Source: Herbinix sp. (GTDB taxonomy: Bacteria > Bacillota > Clostridia > Lachnospirales > Lachnospiraceae). Taken from it: a stretch of DNA of 64,000 nt. Below, piece by piece: positions 33,623-40,965 of this stretch. The stretch's first letter is position 1; every line of letters starts with the position of its first letter. The notes beneath the pieces are model-generated. The model ran no database searches. It saw only the letters and a program-made list of their open reading frames with translations, and was not told where the DNA came from. The position numbers and the translations under genes are program-made. The DNA is taken from positions 1 through 64,000 of the forward strand of contig JAQSYO010000019.1 in NCBI GenBank assembly GCA_029256105.1, read 5' to 3'.

Positions 33623-34462
33623 CTAGATATCACGCATATATGCAATTATTTCGTAAAAATTCATACCATTTATTGTAAAACCATTACTTCTATCAACCAA
33701 GATATTAATACCGTTTTTTACAAACTTAACTCGCCCAATACAGCAACATACAATCTTCTTTTCTATTTCCTTTATTGAGTTTATATAATTTTGAATAATA
33801 TACATTTTTTCAAATTCCGGCTCATTATTAGCTTTAAACTGCTCTGCAAAATGAACCTTCACACTATTTTCAACTTTTGGCGTGAGATTTATGTATGCGT
33901 GAATATCAGACAGTATTTGAATGCTTGATACATAACCTATAATGCATCGTACTTGCATTTCATCCGCTTCTGTAATTTGATTATACAATCGTGTAATAAT
34001 ATAAGGTTCTTTGCCTCCAATTGCTTCAATACCTTCATTAAATAATGCTGCAGATCCTCCGTTAGTAGTACCTTTTACTATTTTGTTAATATTCTCCCTC
34101 TTTTTATGAAATCCTTTAGTAGTTTTTTGGTTATTCCAAAATTTACTGAATGCCCTTTCTAAAACATCATGGATATGTTTATCAGAGATATTTATTCTTG
34201 TATCATATTGCGAAGCATGATTAATCTCAGAATCATAATTAACTTCGTTAGGGCATCCTTCTTTATGTTCAGTACTGGGAAAAGTTCGAAAGAACTTAGT
34301 ATTATTTTTTGTTTGGACAAAGTTCAATTTTGCTTTACAATCAGTCTCTGCACAATACAAAAAATCTTTAAAATGCTTAAAGTAGTCTTCTCTCGATAGA
34401 TCAATTGCTCTAACTTCTTTTAATATATTGCCTCTTTTATATAAAGCACAATCGATTTTCAT
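33623..34462 (-). CDS. Hypothetical protein with an N-terminal Cys/His cluster (279 aa)
   Basis: 279 aa from the ATG at 34462, which has GGGGTG before it; an ATG five codons earlier lacks such a site. The N-terminus has 'CAETDCKAKLNF' and, 30 residues later, 'TEHKEGCP', a CxxxxC...HxxxC pattern like the zinc finger of CoiA-type competence and defence proteins. The remainder has alpha/beta character, including 'QYDTRINISDKHIHDVLERAF' and 'EKKIVCCCIGRVKFVKNGINILV'. No nuclease motif is convincing. The next gene upstream ends about 100 bases away. Unknown function; CoiA-like only in part. Confidence 0.55.
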   Translation of the reverse strand: MKIDCALYKRGNILKEVRAIDLSREDYFKHFKDFLYCAETDCKAKLNFVQTKNNTKFFRTFPSTEHKEGCPNEVNYDSEINHASQYDTRINISDKHIHDVLERAFSKFWNNQKTTKGFHKKRENINKIVKGTTNGGSAALFNEGIEAIGGKEPYIITRLYNQITEADEMQVRCIIGYVSSIQILSDIHAYINLTPKVENSVKVHFAEQFKANNEPEFEKMYIIQNYINSIKEIEKKIVCCCIGRVKFVKNGINILVDRSNGFTINGMNFYEIIAYMRDI

Positions 34463-34559
34463 AACCACACCCCACATTCATGGACAATTATTTTACAGAT
34501 GAAAAACTTTATCTCTTTAATTCTCAAACCATTCCATTCACATCGTGTCATCCATATAT

Positions 34560-35921
34560 TTAAAATCCGAATCCCCTATTATAGTTGTCCCGAACTTCTA
34601 GCAGCTTGCTCTTTTCATCTTTTTCTTTCGAATGATCTCTTTTACCTAAAATATCATCTTCATAGTTTAACGTTGGGTCATACCAATTAGCTTTTTGCTT
34701 GGCCCACTCAATCCATTTATAGACTTCTTCACTTCCATCAGACTTTTCTTCTACTGCAGTAATATATTGCCTGATTTCGCATGAGATTTTATAGTCTTGA
34801 GCTTGATTAACAAGCGCTCGTGTCATTTGTATTTCTTGATTTTTTAACTTTCTACGTTCTTCTTTTTTTCTTTCTTCTTCTCTTTGCTGCCTTTGAATTT
34901 CTTCACGTCGCTCTCTTTCAATCCTCTCATCTTCTGATATTTCATATAGTTTAATCAGAATGTCACCTAATTTGTCTTCAATTTTTTCACTTTCGTTATC
35001 TCGAATGTATTTTTGATCACTAAATACAATTCTTAGTCTACCATTATAAACATAGTCATACTTCCTAATGTTAGGCTTGGATGCCCACTTGTTTTGCTTA
35101 ACTTTATCATTATATTCAACTAATTCTCTGGCTTCTTGCTTTGATAATTCATGTGATAATTTATCTTGTGCTTCTGCAAATCTTACCCGTACTGTATCCT
35201 TATGTATCATCATAGACAAATCTGAATTGATCTTACCCCCAAGTGCTTCAACTGCAGTAAACATAGCATCCAATATTTTATAAATACGTGTCAACGTTGA
35301 TGGAGCAACCTCATTCATAAAAATCGGTTGTTGAGTATTGTTATTATTATATCTTGGTCTGTAATATGGATTTTTCTTTAATTCCATCTGTTGTTTATTC
35401 CAGTTATCTATTGAATCTCTGTATTGTATAACCTTCGGATGCAATTTCTTTCCATCACGTATTTTTATAGATGAAACCATGTTTAGAACTTTTTTGCGTT
35501 CATCTTCTTCTAAAAATAATAGAAACGGGCTGTCTTCTACTACGCTAATAATAACATCTTCTTGTAAAACAAAATCATTCTTTCCCGAATTAATTCCTTC
35601 ATCACAACCTCTAACTTCTATTTCCTCGGCTTCTGATGGTTTAGTCTTTTCTTTTTTATTCTTTTCTGGTTTAAGTCCATACAAATATAGAGTTACATTT
35701 TCAATATCAGATTGCGGTAATTCAGTTACTTCCTGTGATACATCTTTACCGCATTTTAATCTAGTCCAATAACCAGAGGGAGGAATAGGAATATTGGCTT
35801 CTTTACAGCTGTTAAGCAATTGTTGATAATGTAAGTTGTACTTTTTCGCAACACCTTGTACCGATATCTTCCAAACTTCATCATAGAGCTGATTACGCGA
35901 TAGAGTGATTTCATTTGCCAT
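34560..35921 (-). CDS. HTH-like defence-island protein (453 aa)
   Basis: 453 aa. The first 60 residues have a pattern I recognise from many defence islands: 'LSRNQLYDEVWKISVQGVAKKYNLHYQQLLNSCKEANIPIPPSGYWTRL', an HTH-like opening ending in GYW. The middle has 'YRDSIDNWNKQQM' and a DNA-binding-like stretch. About residues 330-380 are a long Glu/Arg/Lys-rich coiled coil ('ERERREEIQRQQREEERKKEERRKL'). The C-terminus carries 'YKWIEWAKQKANWYDP'. The family is unnamed to me. AAGGAAGGG before the ATG. Confidence 0.65.
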   Translation of the reverse strand: MANEITLSRNQLYDEVWKISVQGVAKKYNLHYQQLLNSCKEANIPIPPSGYWTRLKCGKDVSQEVTELPQSDIENVTLYLYGLKPEKNKKEKTKPSEAEEIEVRGCDEGINSGKNDFVLQEDVIISVVEDSPFLLFLEEDERKKVLNMVSSIKIRDGKKLHPKVIQYRDSIDNWNKQQMELKKNPYYRPRYNNNNTQQPIFMNEVAPSTLTRIYKILDAMFTAVEALGGKINSDLSMMIHKDTVRVRFAEAQDKLSHELSKQEARELVEYNDKVKQNKWASKPNIRKYDYVYNGRLRIVFSDQKYIRDNESEKIEDKLGDILIKLYEISEDERIERERREEIQRQQREEERKKEERRKLKNQEIQMTRALVNQAQDYKISCEIRQYITAVEEKSDGSEEVYKWIEWAKQKANWYDPTLNYEDDILGKRDHSKEKDEKSKLLEVRDNYNRGFGF

Positions 35922-35993
35922 CTAAATCCCTTCCTTCATATGGTTTGTTTTGATCTTTATATTTACCTAGCGAAAACGCATATTCGTATAGCT

Positions 35994-36338
35994 CTAACTC
36001 GTTTGATTTGCGTCTTCGCTTAATAGAAAAAGCAGGTCTTGCTTAAGAACTTCAAATTTCTCTATAATTGTATCTAAACTTTTTTCTATGTTATGTACCT
36101 GAATCTCAGAAACCTTTCCGTACTTATATGCAATCATACGTTCGCCTATTATGTGATACGACCAACTTTCTGAAAACCTTCGATCTTTCTCTTCATTGTG
36201 AACCGCAAAACCTATTGGAAGCAAGTTATTCCTCATCCCAATACTTACTGCCATTGGAGAAAGCCCTAAATAATCCGCTGCTATCTTACATGTTATTTTT
36301 GACATATTTCTTATTTCTTCATCTGTATATTTAGCCAC
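35994..36338 (-). CDS. Small HTH-like protein (114 aa)
   Basis: 114 aa starting with GTG at 36338, preceded by AGGGGG. The first 60 residues resemble a MerR-type or phage-type HTH ('ITCKIAADYLGLSPMAVSIGMRNNLLPIGFAV'), which in such small proteins binds DNA or reads a start signal. The rest is a coiled-coil-like helix ('VHNIEKSLDTIIEKFEVLKQDLLFLL'). It is 72 bases upstream of the 453-aa gene and in the same direction, so the two are probably co-transcribed. Confidence 0.6.
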   Translation of the reverse strand: MAKYTDEEIRNMSKITCKIAADYLGLSPMAVSIGMRNNLLPIGFAVHNEEKDRRFSESWSYHIIGERMIAYKYGKVSEIQVHNIEKSLDTIIEKFEVLKQDLLFLLSEDANQTS

Positions 36339-36905
36339 TTAAACACCCCCTAGTTTTTAATTTTTTAGGAACCTATTAAAACAGACCTCAGATCTCATGG
36401 TTATGTTCATTTGAATACCAAATGATTATTTAGTGAAAATCCATGAACTCTTCACTTATGATATTGAACCGATTTACAGTAATATCAATTATATTCCACA
36501 AGTCATAATCCAAACTCTTTAGTTTAGAAGCATCTTCACACTTATGCAATGCGATCTAATGTGCAATCCATCCGATGTAATGCCCATCCCTTGAGAGTAT
36601 TATTTGATTTGGACCGATAATGCGCCCCCCGTTCAAATACCTACGACATAACCGCAAGTTGGTTAACAATTCTCATTCATCTGAGTTCTTGCCACGAGGA
36701 TACGGCTCTATATCTTTCCATATCGTTCCTTCTTTTGTGTGATAACGCTGTGGGTGCCTGTCTACCATGTGTTTGCTCGGCGAAGAACGTTCGTTATATC
36801 TTTGCTTGTGCTATCCGGATCTGAGTCATAAGCAGAATTATCATCAACATCATATAGTCAGGGTTGTCTAATGAAGATGCATCTGTTATACTTTACTCAT
36901 ATATT
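36339..36905. other. Intergenic region with probable decayed coding sequence
   Basis: No intact gene. The minus-strand remnant at 36673-36850 is listed separately. Bases 36339-36670 show nothing recognisable. Confidence 0.45.
36673..36850 (-). pseudogene. Frameshifted remnant of a polar C-terminal domain
   Basis: On the minus strand, 'DDNSAYDSDPDSTSKDI' continues in another frame as 'HMVDRHPQRYHTKEGTIWKD' and 'IEPYPRGKNSDE' before a stop at 36673-36675. Both halves read like protein. The second is His/Lys/Trp-rich like the ends of some polymorphic toxins or HNH-type nucleases. No start codon or intact frame exists, so this is at most the remains of a gene. Confidence 0.3.
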
Positions 36906-36982
36906 TATTAGGTCTCTTGACCATCAAAGCCCATTTCCGGGTAATTTCCCCACCTCATAATAACAACAATCAAGGAGAACAA
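36906..36982 (+). repeat. Conserved leader of the repeated small gene
   Basis: These 77 bases match 30376-30452 with scattered differences, including GGTC...TTGACCATC, GCCCATTTCCGG and CAAGGAGAACAA. Because the leader is conserved with the coding part, it may hold a promoter or an RNA element. Confidence 0.6.
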
Positions 36983-37273
36983 ATGATTAGTAAAACTGAA
37001 TTAAAATCTATTGACACCCAGTATTTTAATATACTACAGTTGGGCTGTTTTGCCGTCTATGTGCAGTCAAAGAATACAAATCACTTCTGGGCTATTCATG
37101 TAGAGGAATACCCAACCTTTAGGCATTTCAAAATTTATCATAAACACAACAGCTACGAAGAATATCACAGGCACAGAGATACTAGGAGCATTAATGCTGC
37201 CATCGAGTATATCAAATCACATGATGCTTTCCAGCTAAACGGTAGGAGGCCAGTAAAGAATTACGCTTCTTAA
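36983..37273 (+). CDS. Repeated small mobile-element protein, intact copy (96 aa)
   Basis: 96 aa. It starts 'MISKTELKSIDTQYFNILQLGCFAVYVQSKNTNHFW' and continues with 'EEYPTFRHFKIYHKHN', a His-rich centre ('YHRHRD') and the tail 'SHDAFQLNGRRPVKNY'. It resembles a small protein common in Firmicute integrative elements, but I know no function. The His/Tyr-rich core could bind metal or nucleic acid. AAGGAG precedes the ATG. The copies at 30453 and 40706 are broken, so this is the only functional one in the window. Confidence 0.75.
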   Translation: MISKTELKSIDTQYFNILQLGCFAVYVQSKNTNHFWAIHVEEYPTFRHFKIYHKHNSYEEYHRHRDTRSINAAIEYIKSHDAFQLNGRRPVKNYAS

Positions 37274-37609
37274 AGTTATAAATCAACTCGACCTTGTCTA
37301 CAAACAAAAGGAAACTCTGGATTAATTAAAACTCTCAAAAGAAAATCCGAGAGCCAGTAAACACTCCCGAATCTTGGTTACCCCTTGTTGTTTCATCCTT
37401 ATTATCCTAACTACTTTTCTACCATTGTTCTATACTACGTACTCAACGTTGCTCGAGAGGATAAGAAGTACGTCAAATGACCTTGGTCGTTCGCAGGAAC
37501 ATATTAATAACTTCTACCCAATTTTGTCGTATGCGGAAATATATCAATATACCTGTAAATAACATCTTAACACTCATCTTCTACCACGCAAAATCTCCAT
37601 TTTACTTAT
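37274..37609. other. Intergenic region with no gene
   Basis: Convergent region between the intact small gene (plus) and the ATPase gene (minus). A weak, imperfect hairpin lies at about 37315-37360. Nothing else stands out. Confidence 0.4.
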
Positions 37610-39298
37610 CTATATATTTTTTAGCATTTCCACCAAATCTTCTATAGTATCCTTGTATTCCGTATATACATTACCATTTAAAAGTTTTCTTTTCTCAGTA
37701 AATACAGTTATTTTAGCACGACGTATCATATCATTTTCAAAATCCTTATAGTCCATCGTTGCTAAAATAACTTGCGGTAGACTATCCATTTCAAAAATCA
37801 ATTTAAGAATATCTTTACTGCTTGTATGACTAGCTTCCTTAGCCCTTGGCGAATCCACAACAAACGGAAGCAATATAGTATTCCTATTGAAATATTGCAT
37901 TGTCTGAAACAAACCTATTATTTGAGCCAGTATTATTTTATTCTCTAAGGTTCCTTGTGCTTTTATTGGTTTTAATAGCTTTATATTTCCTTCATATGCC
38001 GAATTCCAAGCATCTAACTTTATTATATTCAATCGTACATTTTCAATATACTTTTCTTCTACCTCTTTTTTATTGGGTAATTTTCTTAAATCCTTATCAA
38101 TAACTTTTATTTCTTTTTCATATGAGTCTTGCATATATACATTATCACCTAATTGCTCGGTAAAATGTTTAACTGAATCCTGCAAGCCTTTTTGGCGTAA
38201 ATACACTTCATATGAATCCTGAGATTCATCGTATGCTCGCTCCTGTTGTTGAAGTTCTTCCCTTAATCTAACATAGTGTTCTTTATGCCCCTCCAATTCT
38301 GTTGATATTGACGAAATAATATGTTCTATCTGTTGATACATATATTCTTCATTGCAAAGATTATAATTGGAACGCACGATACTATATAACTCTTCATCAA
38401 ATGCATAACCACACTTAGGACATATATGTACACTTTTTTGATCTTCATCAATTTTTATATTACCTTTTAGCTTTCTATATTCCTTTACAACTTCTAACTG
38501 ATGTTGATGTTGATACAGCGAGGTTTCTAGACTTTGTATTTTATTTCTATTTATTCCCATTTGATTCACTAACAACTTAATGTGCTCTTTAGGGATTATC
38601 AGATTTCGCTCTAACTCTTCTAACGTTTCCGCCGAAACCAAATTTTGTGTTTCTTTATAAAGGGCTTCAATTGTAATTCTTATTTTATCCTCTTCTTTTT
38701 TTAATTGCTCTATTTTATCTTTTAATACATTTTTTTTAGCCATTAACTCAACTGTTAATCGATTATATATACCTAAATGATAATATAATGACTTTATGCG
38801 ATCAGGCTTTTTATATTGATCAATATTCGAAAAACTCTCGTATAATCCGCTCCAGCCTGTGTCTTGGTCAATATAATATGGCATGAAAGTAAAAGCCGGT
38901 GGTGCTAACTCCGTTTTCATTGTTTTTTTATTTGATAAATACACTGAAAAAGAGAAAATAGTTTCATATTCTTTTGCCAAGTCATGAGAAACACTTCTTG
39001 TTGTCAGAAGCAACTTACCTTCTGAAAAAAGTACAAAAGACTTCTGTAATCTTGCAATCTTATACTTTATATTATTAATACAAAATTCAACAATACATAA
39101 TTTAGTGTTTTTATCCCAAACATTATCAAATTCGACTTCAGCTCCCATTGCATAATACAGTGATTTCAACATGGATGACTTTCCCACATGGTTATCTTGG
39201 CTAGTAATAACATTAAAGCCTTTATCAAATTCATGAAAATGAGCAGTCTTCTGATTGATATCCGCAATTAAAATATTACTAAAACACATTTCTTTCAT
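37610..39298 (-). CDS. Rad50/SMC-like ATPase, Lamassu LmuB-like
   Basis: 562 aa. The N-terminus has an ABC/SMC ATPase opening: 'FNVITSQDNHVGKSSMLKSLYYAMGA' (Walker A-like GKS). The centre is coiled coil, interrupted at about residues 285-290 by 'CPKCGYAFDE', a zinc-hook CPxC of the Rad50 type. The C-terminal part has 'LPFVVDSPRAKEAS', a Walker B/D-loop-like segment. It resembles the DUF2326-type ATPases that partner DUF4297 nucleases. The ATG overlaps the upstream stop as ATGA, so the two proteins are made together. In Lamassu the ATPase senses DNA and unleashes the nuclease. No LmuC is seen. Confidence 0.8.
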   Translation of the reverse strand: MKEMCFSNILIADINQKTAHFHEFDKGFNVITSQDNHVGKSSMLKSLYYAMGAEVEFDNVWDKNTKLCIVEFCINNIKYKIARLQKSFVLFSEGKLLLTTRSVSHDLAKEYETIFSFSVYLSNKKTMKTELAPPAFTFMPYYIDQDTGWSGLYESFSNIDQYKKPDRIKSLYYHLGIYNRLTVELMAKKNVLKDKIEQLKKEEDKIRITIEALYKETQNLVSAETLEELERNLIIPKEHIKLLVNQMGINRNKIQSLETSLYQHQHQLEVVKEYRKLKGNIKIDEDQKSVHICPKCGYAFDEELYSIVRSNYNLCNEEYMYQQIEHIISSISTELEGHKEHYVRLREELQQQERAYDESQDSYEVYLRQKGLQDSVKHFTEQLGDNVYMQDSYEKEIKVIDKDLRKLPNKKEVEEKYIENVRLNIIKLDAWNSAYEGNIKLLKPIKAQGTLENKIILAQIIGLFQTMQYFNRNTILLPFVVDSPRAKEASHTSSKDILKLIFEMDSLPQVILATMDYKDFENDMIRRAKITVFTEKRKLLNGNVYTEYKDTIEDLVEMLKNI

Positions 39299-40398
39299 AA
39301 GGTTCTCCTCATTTCACTGATTATAATACTTGCAACTAGAATTGATACATATGTTCTATTATACAGGCATTCAATATCTGGATTACCTAAATATAATTTA
39401 TAACATATTTTATTTGCATATTGTCCAAAGGTTTCATCTGTATTTTTCTTATTACATTTAACCAGAGATATAATCTTTTTAAATAAACTTGTAAACGTTT
39501 CTGATTTTGTCTGAGCGTCTGATAATATTAATATATATTCATAAGAAGCCTTGTATTTATCTTCCTGAATATTTAATACTCTTTCCACCTCTTCAAAAGT
39601 AGGTATGGAGATAATCATCGCTTCCTCTATAACTCTTTCAAAATCGCTTTTAGAAATTCCCTTTTTACCTCTTACTTCACTGAATGACGCTCCATTGTTT
39701 AGTAGTTCGTACTGCTGACGTCTTGTAAGAATATCCATCATGGTGCTAAAGATAGTTTTAACTGAATCCATAGTTATTCGCGGATACTTATTATGCAAAA
39801 ACTCTCCCATTTCTTGCTCCAAAATCTCTCGATGTCGTGGAATTGACAAAGTTGTTCTAATATGAAAAAATTTTGTCAAGTCTACATCATCTACATTAAT
39901 CCTCTTTTTCTTTGCTATATCTTCTTTGATTTTATTTACCGTTACTGGATTAAATTCCATAAATGCAGTTCGTTCAGCCGTATAAGCTTTTCGTTCTTTG
40001 CTATCTTTTCCATTTTCACTTTTAGTGTTAACAGTTACAATCAAAGGACAATTTGTTACTAGTCCTAATTCTTTAATCAACCAATCTGTATTTTCCAATT
40101 GTGCATACATTTTTACAAGCCAGTCTTTTGTTATTGCTGTACTAATACTAATAGACTCTTCATTTGTTTTCATTTGATAATAACTAACCGTTTCTGGATT
40201 TTCTTCTTTATCAAACAATGATATATCATCGTAATAATCCATTACCAATAAATAATCCATATTATCAAATATCTCTATGGCCATATGTAATGTCTGGCTA
40301 ACTTGCATTTCAAAGCGATTATATGCCATACTACCAGAGCCCGTGTCAACTTCTATATCTGTATTGCTGTTTACTATAATAGTTTTTTTACTTGCCAT
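39295..40398 (-). CDS. DUF4297/Cap4-type nuclease, Lamassu LmuA-like
   Basis: 367 aa. The first 110 residues carry the DUF4297 pattern: 'RFEMQVSQTLHMAIEIF', 'YLLVMDYYDDISLF' (acidic residues after a strand) and 'VSYYQMKTNEES', where Q-x-K forms the end of a PD-(D/E)XK-like active site. The remaining 250 residues are helical and unassigned. This is the dsDNA-endonuclease effector type of Lamassu (LmuA) and of CBASS Cap4. It is followed by the SMC-like ATPase with a 4-base overlap, matching the two-gene Lamassu arrangement. An ABC-three-component system missing its third gene is the alternative. AAGGAAGG before the ATG. Confidence 0.8.
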   Translation of the reverse strand: MASKKTIIVNSNTDIEVDTGSGSMAYNRFEMQVSQTLHMAIEIFDNMDYLLVMDYYDDISLFDKEENPETVSYYQMKTNEESISISTAITKDWLVKMYAQLENTDWLIKELGLVTNCPLIVTVNTKSENGKDSKERKAYTAERTAFMEFNPVTVNKIKEDIAKKKRINVDDVDLTKFFHIRTTLSIPRHREILEQEMGEFLHNKYPRITMDSVKTIFSTMMDILTRRQQYELLNNGASFSEVRGKKGISKSDFERVIEEAMIISIPTFEEVERVLNIQEDKYKASYEYILILSDAQTKSETFTSLFKKIISLVKCNKKNTDETFGQYANKICYKLYLGNPDIECLYNRTYVSILVASIIISEMRRTL

Positions 40399-40705
40399 GT
40401 TTTTTCCTTCCTGCCATAGAATATTTTTTTATCTACTGGTTGATATAATAATCTATAAATCCATATTGTATATTACAATATTTAACAAGAATCTAATAAT
40501 CATAAGAATCTCTATTCTTTCATAATTGATCTGTAACAAATCTAAAACCCACTCAGGCATAATATTCCTACTAAAATATAATTTTACCATTATCTTCTAT
40601 AAATAAATAGGTTTATTTACAAATTCTTATAATTAATTTTATCATTAATGTTGGGTATACTTCGTCCAAGAAATTAATTTATCTTTTAATAAGCAGAATT
40701 TCATT
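40399..40705. other. AT-rich intergenic region upstream of the Lamassu-like pair
   Basis: Contains the promoter region of the pair and no gene. Part of it is strongly AT-rich. No attachment-site repeat was identifiable. Confidence 0.4.
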
Positions 40706-40816
40706 GGCACAGAGAATAGGAGTCTTTCGATTGCCATTGAGCGAATTAAAGACCATGATACCTTTCAACTAAACGGAAGGAAACCAACAAGGAAAATAGT
40801 ATGTGAAACAGTCTAA
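40706..40816 (+). pseudogene. 3' fragment of the repeated small gene
   Basis: Bases 40718-40816 translate to 'RSLSIAIERIKDHDTFQLNG' then 'RKPTRKI', matching the end of the intact copy ('RSINAAIEYIKSHDAFQLNG', 'RRPVKNY'). DNA similarity begins at about 40706. The first two thirds of the gene and the leader are missing. It lies 210 bases from the comEC junction, so it marks the element's end region. Confidence 0.75.
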
Positions 40817-40965
40817 CGATTACACAACTTTATAACGATAAGCTCATATCGTTAATATGATTGTGCACGAGCGGCTAGAACGAATGTAATTATAACAACT
40901 CAGTCTATTCTTTTTCGCTGGAAAGTCAGAACAATCTCTAATCATCTCCATACAAAACCCTTGTA

